Positions 40,901-53,109 of a stretch of DNA of 64,000 nucleotides are shown here, piece by piece. Where the stretch lies: NCBI RefSeq assembly GCF_000006565.2, contig NC_031473.1, positions 2,396,134 through 2,460,133 on the forward strand, given 5' to 3'. The position numbers were made by a program, and so were the translations under genes. The stretch comes from Toxoplasma gondii ME49 (Eukaryota; Apicomplexa; Conoidasida; Eucoccidiorida; Sarcocystidae). Within the stretch, counting starts at the first letter, position 1, and the number at the start of each line of letters is the position of its first letter. The notes under the pieces are model-generated. The model saw only the letters and a program-made list of their open reading frames with translations, searched no databases and had not been told where the DNA came from.

Positions 40901-43233
40901 ACATGTCTCGCTCGATGCGTCCGGCGCTCCTGCTGGACTTGTCGCGCCACCTGCTTCAGAAAACGACGGGTGCGACTCTCAGTCGGATCGAGCAGCGGCT
41001 CCACACCCCCATAAAAAAATATTTCGCCTGACAACTCGGCCTTGTCTGCCTTCTGACCTAACGAGAAGCGAGAGAAAACGAAAACATACACCGCTTCAAA
41101 AATGAACCGGAGACATATGTGTGGGGACAAAGGCACCACGACACACATGCACATAGATGTTTTTGCGTGCCTTTGCCTGCGTGAGTATCTCTGTGTTTGA
41201 TGCATGCGAAAACATGTGGAAGAAACAGATCTCGCTGTACTCTACTGGATCCCTTCCTCGGTGCACTGTGAGGAAGCAGCAGGCCGAGTAAAAGAATGCG
41301 TCGAAATGCTGGGTACGCGCGACAGCGAGACAGTGCTTCGGTGTTGATTTGATTTCGAATCTGTCGCTGTCCGTTGTTGTCCGTCTTTCTCCACAAGGCT
41401 TTCTCACGTATGTCAGCTTTCATAACATCCATGGCAACGCTGAGGATCGGGTGCACCAGCTTGCCGAGAGTTGTTTGCAGCACACGATCAGGGAGGGAGA
41501 GAATGTCTACAGGAACCAGTAAGAGAGACCAGGGGAATCATGGCGTTAGAGAAACACAAATACAGGAGCAAGTGCACCACGGGAAGAAGAAATCTGCAAC
41601 TCACTGAGACAGAGAGAAGAACGACAGCCGTACAAAGGACATAAAAAAGACTTCCAAGCACGCGCGCATGCACAAGGAAGTGCACAGAGCGACGCAAGAC
41701 AGAAGATCCACACTCGAGCTCGCACCACAAGACAGGGGAGAAAAAGTGGATAGCCTGGAACGAGAATCGACGACCGACAGCATGGTCAAGACAAACACCC
41801 GCCCAGAAGCGACGCCGAGGACGCGCCTCCGCGGAAGAGCTCCCGGATGAAGCGCCTTGCAACTTACACGAAGGCACACGGCGACGGCTACCGAGGAAGC
41901 GAAGGACGAGATCCGAAAAATGATTGCAGTTGTGTTTAAACATGTCGTACTTGTCCTGAAGACGAAAGCCACACACACACACACTGGGAAGTTGCAAAGC
42001 CATCGAAAGCGTAAAAACTGCACGTACTCCGCGACCCTGACACGCAACCGTTTGATGGACCGCGTTCGCTGCTCTCTGCCGACCCCAAGAAGAACAAATG
42101 CTCTCTATCTCCTCACCGGCGTAAAAATCTGCTGCTGCGTGCGAAGAAAGGCCTCCAACTCAATCGGTGTGCGCTCAGTCGTCCCCATTCTGACCAATAA
42201 AAAATACAGAAAAACACAGAAATGGACACATACACACTTGTTTTCGACTGTATACACACATATATATAAGTATATATAAGTATACATAAGTATAAATTAG
42301 TGTATATAAGTGTATATAAGTGTATATAAGTATATATAAGTAAATATAAGTATAGATACTCAGTGGGTGGAGTGGAGACACGGTTATGCAATTGAGCGTA
42401 AAGCACAGACGAAACGGATGTCGAGATCATCAGGCACAGATGCATGCGCACAAACAAAGATGTGCACCGATGGAGACAGAGATAAGGCGAGGCAAAGAGA
42501 GCACGCAAGATGAAACGTTTTTGTGGTCTGCAAGCGATAAGAAGACTAGGAGTCAATGGAAGGACTGTTCAGCTGCGTAGCTCACTCAGTACAGTCTGTA
42601 AGATGTTCTTCGCCAGGCCACCCCAGGCCCGCGGGGCAAACGCAGATGGTGGACATGTAGAAGTATTCCAATCCGAAAACCACGACGTTTGTGTGCCTGA
42701 AATGCAAGGCAGAGCAGGAGTCCTTTAGACAACAAGCAGATGGACACCGGCAATCGACTGCATGCACACCACCTACACACATGTCAGTCAAAACGCTGAA
42801 AAATATACATCCAGAAAGATGAATGTATAGGTAAACAGACAACCTGACACATAGATAGAGAAGAAGAGGAGAAAGCCAGGGAAGTGTGTACCGGGAGGTA
42901 GGTAGAGAAATATGCCTCTACTGTGAGATACATCGACGCGTTTACACTTGGGAGAGGCGCGACAGGAATACATTGTCTGTACGAGAGAGAGGACAAGTTG
43001 CAAAGCCGAAAAAGCGCGGGCGGTAATCGAGGGAGAGACTTCCACTTCACTTACCACACACCTTTCTTCTCGTCAGAGACGAAGAGGCCTCCATAGAGTT
43101 TCGCCATCCCTTTCGAGAGATCAAACACCCTCAGACGAACTGTGTGCCGAGTTCTCCACGGGATGACGCCAGACGCAGAGGGGCTCTTTCCGCCTCCCGA
43201 CTGGGGTAAGGCAGGTTGCTCGGGCAACGACAT
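37974..43233 (-). CDS. PPPDE/DeSI-type cysteine isopeptidase with long disordered extension
   Basis: Seven exons: 43233-43055, 42696-42586, 42189-42117, 41955-41868, 41506-41408, 41057-38746, 38453-37974. All introns are GT..AG and every phase closes, giving 1113 residues (ATG 43233, TAG 37974). Residues to about 185 are a PPPDE domain: VRLRVFDLSKGMAK, GVWHTNVVVFGLEYFY with the catalytic His, MGTTERTPIELEAFL, and KHNCNHFSDLVLRFLG with the catalytic Cys, then VPSYILSLP. Known PPPDE proteins (DeSI-1, DeSI-2) are papain-like enzymes that remove SUMO or ubiquitin, or act as deacylases, and are usually below about 200 residues. Here the domain is followed by about 900 residues that are charged, Ser/Arg/Glu-rich and probably disordered, starting with a short conserved-looking helix (SGEIFFYGGVEPLL). 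Both catalytic residues are present, so activity is plausible. The substrate is not evident. Confidence 0.9.
42261..42360. repeat. 10-bp tandem repeat in the second intron of the PPPDE gene
   Basis: About ten consecutive decamers of the type TATATATAAG / TGTATATAAG occupy 42261-42360, with small variations. The repeat is intronic (between exons 42696-42586 and 42189-42117). Confidence 0.85.
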
Positions 43234-46200
43234 GGCGAGAAGCGAAAGCTAGGACAGCAGAGGAAATGATGTAAAGGTGGAACAAGACTAGGAAAAAAAA
43301 GTGACACCGCGTTCAGGGACGCCTTGACAAGCAGGCGGAAGCGGTGAAGGCTGTGCAAGTCGCGAGAAGGAAGGAGACTGGTAGACCATGACAAGCGGCA
43401 CAGATCTCAGAAGCAAATGCGGAAAAAACATGGATCGTTGGCACATACAAACTGTGGGCGAACCGGAGAGAAGCGCTGCATGCCGTCCTTCGGCTGCGGA
43501 GATTTGTGGTGTTCTTTGCTCTCCCACAAGAGACAGACGGCGTAGAAAATGGACGTCGTCAAGTGGCGGAGATGACGATCAGAGACACAAACGAGTCAGC
43601 GAGGAAGGCGAGAAAAGAGAAAGTCGAATGGGAACAGTGAACACAACATGACAGAGAAGCACACACTGCGAATGCGTAACGGGGGAAAACAAAAGCGAAG
43701 CGAACAACGAGGATAGAGTGGAAGCTAAGGACGATGAGAACTGGGAAAGCTTCGATGGAATACCCCGTGTAACGCGTTTTCTGAATAAAAACGAGTGATG
43801 CGGCCCCTTGTGCAGGATGCAGAGAAAAACGCTTCTCCATATTTGGCGTCCTTCTTCAACTCAAAGCTACGCGACAGAAAACCACAGGGCCTGCCTCGCG
43901 CCATTTTTCTTGTGAACTGGCAGTACTTCTCCGAGGCGGCAGCCTTCTCTTTAGAAAGCATTCTTTAGTGCAAGTCGCTTTCGCCACTCCTAGAACATTT
44001 TTTCGGCCGGCTTTCGTTTCTTTGCGGGTGCATGAACGCGCTTGCTCGAGCAGTCGAAGACACTGTCATCATCTAGAAATGGTCCCCACGAGAAGTCGTA
44101 GATGCCGGGGCCAGAAATGGTCGAGAGCCACCGCAACGAATTTCAGAAATGGCGAAACGCATATCCAGCTGCGCTTCCAAAAAACGGCGAGCGCCGTACT
44201 TGCCCCCCCGTCTTGTCGCAATCCCGTTGGCGGGCAGACCCACAGAACGAAACAATTCCACCCCCGCACACCTCGTCTTTCAAATGAAAACCTGCTCCCT
44301 CGCGTTGTTTGAGCAGATTAAGAACTTCTCAAACAACAGAAAGAGGAACTCGGCCGTGGACCGAAACGCTCGGAGAAGCGACCGGGAAGCTGCCTCGTTG
44401 CGCGCGCATTCACAATTCAAGACCCCGTCGCACAAAGGGGGTGCGTTGCTCACCAAATCAAAAGGAAGACGAGCAAAGATGAGCATTGTCGAAAGAAAAA
44501 GAAAAGGTGACTTCACAACGCAGCAAGGCCAACTAGGTCGAGGACATCGGCGGCTGTGCACAGTCCTATTGAAAGGGATTCTGTCTCCCAAGAAGAGGAA
44601 AGGGTACCTCGTCAACTTTTCAGATGGCTTCACTCAAAGGAAAGATCAGCCAGAAAAACTCTACCCAGTCGGCGAAGCCACAGTTCGGACTCTCTCAGAT
44701 AGCAATGCCTCCATTTTTTTATGGCTCGTCTCCCGGGGGGCGATGCCACGCATAGGAGGGGCAAGGAGACCCGCCTTCGAAAGCCCCGAAAAGTCCGAGA
44801 GACAGCGGAAAAAATCAAAGCAAACAGTGAAACAACGGGAAACCAGCCCACCGATCACCGATTCACGCAAACAGAAATATCATTTGGAAGACAGCCACGG
44901 CTGTATTTTCAAAATGGGACCTCTGTCCGCACCACGAGACGAGCAAAAGAACGGCACCTACGGATAGATTTACGTGTGGAACGGCTATTTTCTCCCAAGT
45001 GTTTCACTCCTAGTGAACTTGCACAGACTTCTGAAAGTACCGGCAAAAACTTGTCGTTTCTTCCTCTGCGCAACAACGAACAGAGACGGTCGACAAGCCG
45101 TGACTTTGACTGGACACGGGAGAAGTGGAGTCACCTGGCAGGACATTGGGAGGCCGAGAAGCGGAGGAACAAACAAATTCGGCAAACGACGAGTACGCCC
45201 CAGAGACGAGCAGAAAGATAAAGAGTTCGAGACTTTGGCCAAGAACACAATCTTTCCGCAAATATCTCGACGCTTCACAATTCTGGGCGGTCGAGCAGCT
45301 CGTTTTGCAAGCATGGAACATCACACGCTTTTTCGAGGGTTGTGAGGAGGCGAGGAGGAAGCGCTACAAAAGCGAATGGAAGTGATGAGATTGAAGAGGA
45401 TGAGGGCGAGAGAGATCCTCTTTGTTTCTTCCTCCGCTTTTTATGCAGAAGAATTCCAAATGGTGAGGCCAGTCTCGCAGAAAACGCCTGACGCGGCTTC
45501 GTCGGTGGCAAGGAGTGTACCCGTGGTCAACATCCCGGTGCACTCCTCTATGTTCATTTCTGAGTGAAGAACGTACCAGACAAGACGCCGATATTTCTAC
45601 TATATTCGTTGAAAGGAGGGCAAGGAGGAACAAAAGCAGTACGAGCTTCAACAAACAGGAACTGTGTTCCACTAGAAGACAGACCTAAGTGTGCTGCTCT
45701 GACACTGAAACGGTTCACAGGCTTTCCTCTTCTACTCTCTTCTACAGCTGTCGCTCTCTCATATTCAACTTCATATAGACCTGCATACGCCTACCCACAT
45801 TTACCGAAGGGGCTTGCAGGACACGGCAGCGCGACAGAGAGTCAGGTCGACTAATGTACACAATTACAATATAGAGCACGGTCTCTCATCTTTTTGTCCT
45901 GTGGATGGTTGGGTCGGTTCTGGAGTGACTTTTTTCGTTCCCCCGTCCTTTAAATTGTCTCCCGTACAGTCGATGCGCACCAGTTGCAATTACCAATGTA
46001 TGTGTCTCCCTTTTAAACGGCGGATACTGCATCAAACATCATCAGACGTGTACATAGGTAAAAATTTATTACCGCAGTGCATCGAGGGGAATGCAACATA
46101 AAGACTTCTTGACATACTTCTCTTCGGCCACCCATGCATTCACATATAGTGGCATGCAAAAAGTTAGTACGGTTCAATTATGTCGATCAATATGCATACC

Positions 46201-48182
46201 AAATCACGAATATGTCGCTTCCTTCAGGAGAAAGATGCAAACAGTCCTCTGACACTGCGTGTAGTCGATCCACCGCGCGCGAAAACAACGTTGTCTCGAG
46301 TTCACTCCCAGGACATGGAGGGCCTTGTGATGCCTTTTGGCCTGTTCTGAGGATTTTCATGAAACTTCCAAGTCTGTAACGGAGAATTCATTTCCACTGT
46401 TCTGTCGAGCCCTTTCTGTGCAACGATAAGGTGAGGGGACAGGACGAAATAATTCAATAACATACAGGCAGGACAGAATGCCAACAAACCAGACTACAAC
46501 AGCAAGTCACATACTTCGAAGTTCTGGAACAGGGATTAGATGTCGAGGACCTCCAAGCATTTCTTTGGAGGAAAATTCACTCAGAGCTGCAGTGCTTTTT
46601 CTTCGAGGTTGCGTGCCGCGGAAATGTGCAATACGCGAATCGAGCAAGCAGCTGCTGTTGCATCTTTTGTTGACAAAGTTGGGAAGAAATCTGAAGCGAC
46701 GAATGTATGTGCGGGGCTGTGTTTGTACGCGCTGTCTGACTTGGAGCACTCGTTGATGAAAAAGTTTCGGTGTAACGCTAGTGCGGTACACATTTATGTA
46801 TATATAAGGAACTTCTATGCATGCACTTCGACGAGGCTACGAAAGAATGTCTCCGTACACACACGACATGAACCTATTAGAGGACAGCGACCAACGTACA
46901 TGTGCTTTCATGTTTTTGCATGTATTTCCACAACCACTACTGAAGTCTCTCTGGTTAGCAGTCCATGAACCGTAATGGCGGTATGTATCCGCGTATACAG
47001 AGTACATACATGCATGAATGTAAATCTGGAACTCCACATCCTGCGAAAATCGGGGCGTGCCGAAGGTGGCGCGCTGCGCAAAGAGAAACTTCCTCCTTGT
47101 CTGCTGGACTCGCGAACTTCACTCCGAGGCGGTACATGGGGTAAGGATCGACAACAGAAACTTGATTCAGGAACCTCGCGTTCACCCCATACGCATCTAC
47201 AAAGAGAGATTCTCTCATCCGTGAAAGAGTGTATCTGCCAACAGACAAATATCAGAACCAAACGTTTAGATCCAGCATCGATTGCGAGACTGCTACTGTG
47301 TAGCCAAACTCAAAACTGGGTGTGCCGCAAAGACGTCTCTGTCTCGTCTTGTGTTTTAACGGTTTTAGTTCACTTTGTTACGCGCCAGGTGTACAGACAC
47401 ATCCATAAACATTTATAAGTAAATAAGACAATACAATTATGGAGAGGTGCATGCCTGGTTCTGGAGGACAGTACATTTGCCGATGAACTTGCCATGCGGG
47501 AAGACGCCTCGGCAGATCCTTCGCGCTGTGGCTCAACTCAACGAGGTTTCCCAGATTCCCTCCCCTTTTCGCGCCGCGCATGACGCGTGGAAGTGAGCTG
47601 TGTCGCATGTTTGAGCCGCGACTTTTCGCTTTAAAAACCACGGACTGTGAGTTGTGATTTGCCGCAAATTCCCTCTCAGTTCTCATTTTCTTCACTGTAT
47701 GTTGACTTTTTCGCGGGGAAGCCGACGGAGCAACCGTGAGGAGGAGATGGATCTCTAACCGGAAGTGGAGCTTCGATTGGTCACTCGATTTTGCCTGCAT
47801 GTGCCTCACTTTTCCCTCCCGATTATCGTCCAGAATTAGCTCTGTTCTTTTAGAAAAGGGATAAAAAGCCAAGCTCTCGAAAAATATTTGGTTTTGGACC
47901 GAACCTCAGCGCTTTTGTGTTGCTCGTCTACATCGACGGATCAGAGAGTGACAGACCCCCTTGGCGGCCGTGGTGAGAGGATCGCGAGACATCTTGAGGC
48001 GGCTTACACTCGCAGGCAGGAATTCACAAAACACCTGCTGCCGCGTTCTCTTTTCTCCTCCTCTTTGTCGTCGATCGTTTTTTCTTTTTCTTTTTCCGTC
48101 TCGTTGTCGACCTCTGTAACAGCCTCCTTCGTAGGTCTTGTCAAGCGCCGCACGACTTTTCCGAGCCGTCACCGTCTCGATT
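43234..48182. other. Divergent intergenic region between the PPPDE and WDR55 genes
   Basis: It must contain the promoters and 5' UTRs of both flanking genes, which point away from it. The + strand is purine-rich between about 43.3 and 45.3 kb. A 272-codon + strand frame (44149-44967) is very rich in Lys, Arg and Ser and shows no domain, so I do not call it a gene. From about 45.6 to 47.8 kb the sequence is AT-richer, with stop codons in all frames and short ORFs only. Confidence 0.45.
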
Positions 48183-48393
48183 TTCTTCTTCTTCTTCTTC
48201 TTCTTCTTCTTCTTCTTCTTCTTCTTCTTCTTCTTCTTCTTCTTCTTCTTCTTCTTCTTCTTCTTCTTCTTCTTCTTCTTCTTCTTCTTCTTCTTCTTCT
48301 TCTTCTTCTTCTTCTTCTTCTTCTTCTTCTTCTTCTTCTTCTTCTTCTTCTTCTTCTTCTTCTTCTTCTTCTTCTTCTTCTTCTTCTTCTTCT

Positions 48394-48428
<35 letters not shown>

Positions 48429-48432
48429 TTCT
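48183..48432. repeat. Long TTC/CTT triplet array just before the WDR55 start codon
   Basis: About 250 bases, roughly 83 triplets, with a single visible interruption near 48416 (TTCCTC). It ends four bases before the ATG at 48437, so it lies in the 5' UTR or immediately upstream of transcription. In the frame of the gene it would read as poly-Leu, but no in-frame ATG is present upstream. Confidence 0.95.
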
Positions 48433-48436
48433 CGCG

Positions 48437-51400
48437 ATGCTGCCCCCGTTCCCCTTTCCGCTGGAGCAGATCTCCTGCTCGGCCCCCGTCTTCGACGTTT
48501 GCTTCCACCCAGCGAGGCAGATTTTGGCGACTGCGCTGGTGTCTGGAGAGGTAGAAGTCCACGAGCTTCCCACCGCGGATGAAGTCAGTGCTCACCTCGA
48601 GGCCCAACATGCCCATCGCATCCGCCAGCGACAAATCGAGCGGGAGAGAAAGAGACGCGAGAGAGCAGAGCGACGCGAGGCCAAGCGACGGCTGCAGGCC
48701 GAGAAGCTCGGCGAGAAACCGCAGGCAGGAGGAGATGGGGAGACAGCAGAGGGCGCTGAAGAGTCTGGAAGCGACACCGAGGCCACAACGAAAACTGAAA
48801 ATGGAGGACAAGCGGAGGCAGAATGCGAGGAAGGCGACAGCAGCTTCTCGGATGCTTCCTCCTCCGAGGACGACTCGAGCGACGAAGAAGACATGAAGCG
48901 AAAATTTTTGAACGACGACTTAAAGACTGTCGACACCAAGGTGATGACCATGAAAAAACACAAACGAGGATGCCGCGCCGTCCGGTTTTCTGCAGACGGA
49001 TCCCGTAAGTCCTTCCTGTCACTCTTCACCGACTGGCTGGTGCATAAAAAAAACAACGCATGACAAAGAATACCTCACTTCGTCTCTGTCGCTCTCGCGG
49101 CTCTCGGTCACTTCTCGGTGGGAAGATGCACGTCATTCGAACTCTTTACACCCATCTTTTTGCGCCTACAACTTGCTCTCTACAGTGAGACGCCCCGATC
49201 CCTGTTAATCGCATACAGGCCTTTTCGATTGGTGTGAAAAGCCATTCTGTGTTTCATGGTACACATCGTGGATACCTTCGTCCAAACAACTGCGTTCATA
49301 GCTACGCGTCTATATTCATATATATATATATATATATACATATATATATTTGCATCTATTCGCAAACGCATGCAAACACAAGCATTGTAATGTATGTATA
49401 TATATGTACTTATATACCGACGCCTGCGTTGACAACTACATACCTGCATATTCCGGAACAGAGAATCAAGTTGCGAATGGAAGAAATGGGCGTCGCTTGC
49501 GTGGTCTACCTCGGTGCAGTTGAAGAGAGCGGATGATTGTATGTCTTGATGTTTCTTGGAGGTGAAGTTTTTCTGAATTTGTAACTGGACGTCTGAGTCT
49601 GAATCTGCCTCCGTGTCATTTTGATGCCTCTGTACACAGTCTTTCTCTCTACCTTTCTGCTTCTCGTTTCCTTGCCTGTTTCTACTGTTTCATTAGGACT
49701 TTTTTCCGCCTCAACTGACGGCCGTTGCATCATCAGCGATGCAGAGAGGGGTACTACGCTGTGGAGAAATCCCAAACAGAGGTGCGTTTGCTTTACTCGC
49801 TCGTGCATTTTAGCGCGCAATTCTTCGCCGGCAGGAGTGGAGAGTCCTGTCACGACAAGAGAACAAACGGACTGCTAGCTGTCCGTCTCGCATTTCCCCT
49901 CGTCCTCTTGTCTGTGTTAGGTTCCGCACAGTTGTAGGTAAAAGCGATGTATAAGAGACTTAGACTGGCGTTGGAGCTTGTCTGTGAAAACCTTACTCGC
50001 CGGCAACCGATTCCTTCCTGCTTTACCCATAACTGCGCCAACTGACCGAGGCGAATGAACGAATAGAGCACCGCGGACAGCTCATAGAAGAAACAAAGGG
50101 GAGAGCGGAAGCAGTCGCGTTCGACGCAAAGACTCTGTGCTTCTCTCCGGCAATCGTCTCCGTTGATGTTGCGCAAGTGTGTCTTCTCTGTACACATACA
50201 GTTCTCTCTCTAGTTTTGCGTGTATTTACATTTGTGCCTATCAGGGAGTATACATTTATCTTTTTCCAAGTGGTTGCACAGTTCGCTGTCTCTGTATCAT
50301 GTCACATGCAAAAGCGGTTGAACCGAACGTACTGGCGCATGTTCGTTTCTGTCTCTCTTCATTTTTTGTATCTGTGTCTGTGTCTGTTTCGCTTTGTCTT
50401 TCTGGAAAACATTTGTGTGTTGCGGGTCCCTCTGACTCCGATTTTCTTCAGCTGCTCGGTCGCTTTCTTTGAATCTCCAGACACACGGGTGTTGCCTGGG
50501 TCTGTGTCGCACATATGAGCAGTTGCTCTTTCGCTGACATTCGAATGGCGACTCTGCTGGCCCTGTTCGTTCAGGGACGCTGTGAATACTCTCTGCATCT
50601 TGACCCCACACATCTTCGCTGCTGGCGACGATGGAGGCACCGTGACTTTGTGGGATGATCGACAGGAGACTGCGGCAGGACGTCTGAAAGATCATGACGA
50701 CTTCGTTTCAGGTTCGTCCGCATTCCTCTCGGTGATGCCCTGCGCGTCATCTGAGGAATCCAGGAGTGCATGCATCCTTGGAAAAACGACATTTGGTTAA
50801 GACTGCGAAGGTCGAGGACCGGCGTCCGACCTCTCGTCGTCGAAGGCGGGGGGCGCATTTCTTCACCTTTTTAAAGTTAGAGTGTGGTGCCTGAGGTAGG
50901 ACGGCGAAACCGACCAAACATCCGTTCGTTTCCACTGGCTCTCGGGAGAATGCCAAGAACTTCAGCACAGTTGACAGCAGTGTTGCCCGGTGTCTGTACT
51001 GTCTCAAAATTTTCTTGTTGGTGGTGTGGGGCACTGATTCCTCGGCGGAACGCTTCTTGCTGTTTCTCGCTTGGTCTGGCTCTGTTCTATGATGGGAAAA
51101 CTCATTTCGCCTCTCTTCACTGCATGCACTCAGTGTTCCGTGTGTCAGGCAGAATCTTCGCTGGCTTCGCTTACCTTTTCTTCCTTTTCAAAAAGACCCG
51201 TTCCTCGGAGCCTGCAAGAGTCGCAGAGCCCCAGGTCTCCCTCGAGCGTCGCTGTACATACACTGACATCCACATGGGGAGTTCGGTGGTAAAAACTGTG
51301 TGCCTGCTTCGTGGAAGACCTGCGAAGCTCTCGCCTGAGTTGGTGTCTCTGTGACGCCTTCGCGTTTCTCCCCTGCGGGTGACGAACGAAGACACTGGCG

Positions 51401-53066
51401 ACTTCTCCACTTCAAACGCTCTCAGAGGTGGAACGCGTTGCCGCCAGTTCTGTTCGGAGGGAAAAGAGCATGGGGCAGCTTGGAGCACATGCTGTTCTTG
51501 GTGTCAATGGTCTCGTCAGGTCTGTTGCCCTTCTCGGTACACATGTCTTGAGAAAATGCTCGAAAAAACTCTTTTCTCGGAGACGCTTACTCCCCGGTCG
51601 ACGGTTCGTTTTCTTCTGGCGGTTCGTTGCCTTTCCAGACTTGACAGCGGCCTGGATTTCACCTTGCGAGGCGCCCGCCAATCCGCATGGCCGAAGAAGA
51701 AAGAAGCGAAGCGCGGAAGCCCCCGACGACGCAGAAGGCACCTCTCAAGGCATGCCCACACACCTCCTGGCGACCGGCGGAGACATGCTGGCTGTCTTCG
51801 ACCTACGGAAGAAGACTCTTCTTGCTCGCAGCGATCCTCTCGAGGAAGATCTTCACTGTGTTCAAGTTATGCGGGTACGTGGACGCGCGGGAGCGGAGGC
51901 CTTCGAGTTTCGGTGATCTCAAAGGCAGGTTTCAGTCGTAGGGAGAAGACCCAGTGCTCGCGGATATGTGTCACCTTCCTCCTGCATCTACACCGATATA
52001 TTCGTATGTTTTTATAGATGTGTATACAGAAATGCAGACGCATTCATACATAAAAAGAGTCTTACATTTGAGATATTTATAGAGGGAGACTTGCGTCACT
52101 TTGCTCAGGTGAAGGCCGGTTTGCACACCGGGAGTCGCCCTCTCCAATGTTTACAACTCTACATTTGTATGCATATGTGTTTAAGTAAAAGTATGTTTCG
52201 GTTTGCCATGTTGTATGCTGACAACATGCATGGGTGTGGGTGTCTCTGTCTGGGTCAATGTTTTTGGGATCGGCGAGACAGCTTCTGTGTCACTCATTCT
52301 GTTTTGGCATGCTTCCTTTCCGGCCGTTTCGGCGCTCGTCAGGACGGGAAGAAGGCAGTTTGTGGGTGCCAAGACGGCACCATCAGCATCTTCAGCTGGG
52401 GCGACTTTGGCGATTTGAACGACCGGCTGACAGGCCACCCGCAGTCGATTGATTCGATGGTAATTTACTAAACGACGATCTTCCCAAGTTTGCTTTTACA
52501 GCGGCTGAGTGACCTGCATGATCGTGGTTGCTTTTCGACAGGTGGACATGCGGTTAGCGTGAGGATCATCCTGTCACTGCGTCACTGCGGCGTCCGCGCG
52601 AGCTCCCCCGGTTTTTGTGCGTAAATTTGTGGTTTTCGTTAAGTCAGGCGACGGGCACCTGCCCCGGCCGACGCTTCGTCTCGCTTACGTCGCGACAAGA
52701 CTTAGCCCAAGCCTTCGTGATTCACGAAGCGGCTTCGCCACCATTCATTTTCTGGATTCTACATCCATGACAATGTCAATCTGTCGTGGCTCTGTTTGCA
52801 CTCTTCGGTCTTTTTCTCACTGCTTGCATCTGTGGCGGTTGTTTCTTCTTCTCCATGTTCTCCACACGCCAGGTGAAACTTGACGAGAATACCCTCATCA
52901 CAGGCTGCGCCGATGGCTGCATCCGAATGGTCACCTTGCTGCCCAACCAAATTCTCAGTGAGTGAAAAATTCTCTCTTTCGATCGATGCCATGGTGCTAG
53001 AGCGACATCTGTGTGTCTGTCTCGTCAAATACACTTAGATAGAAACTTTACACATACATCAGATAT

Positions 53067-53109
<43 letters not shown>

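Noticed and set aside
42261..42360. Possible CRISPR-like or direct repeat array
   Set aside because: Units are only ten bases with no unique spacers, and the organism is a eukaryote; it is a simple intronic tandem repeat.
44149..44967. 272-codon + strand open frame
   Set aside because: It is explained by the purine-rich composition; it lacks any domain, splice support or conserved motif, and it lies in the promoter region of two divergent genes.
47888..48436. Upstream extension of the WDR55 frame through a poly-Leu stretch
   Set aside because: The frame is open but contains no ATG, and the conserved protein begins naturally at 48437, so the repeat is treated as non-coding.
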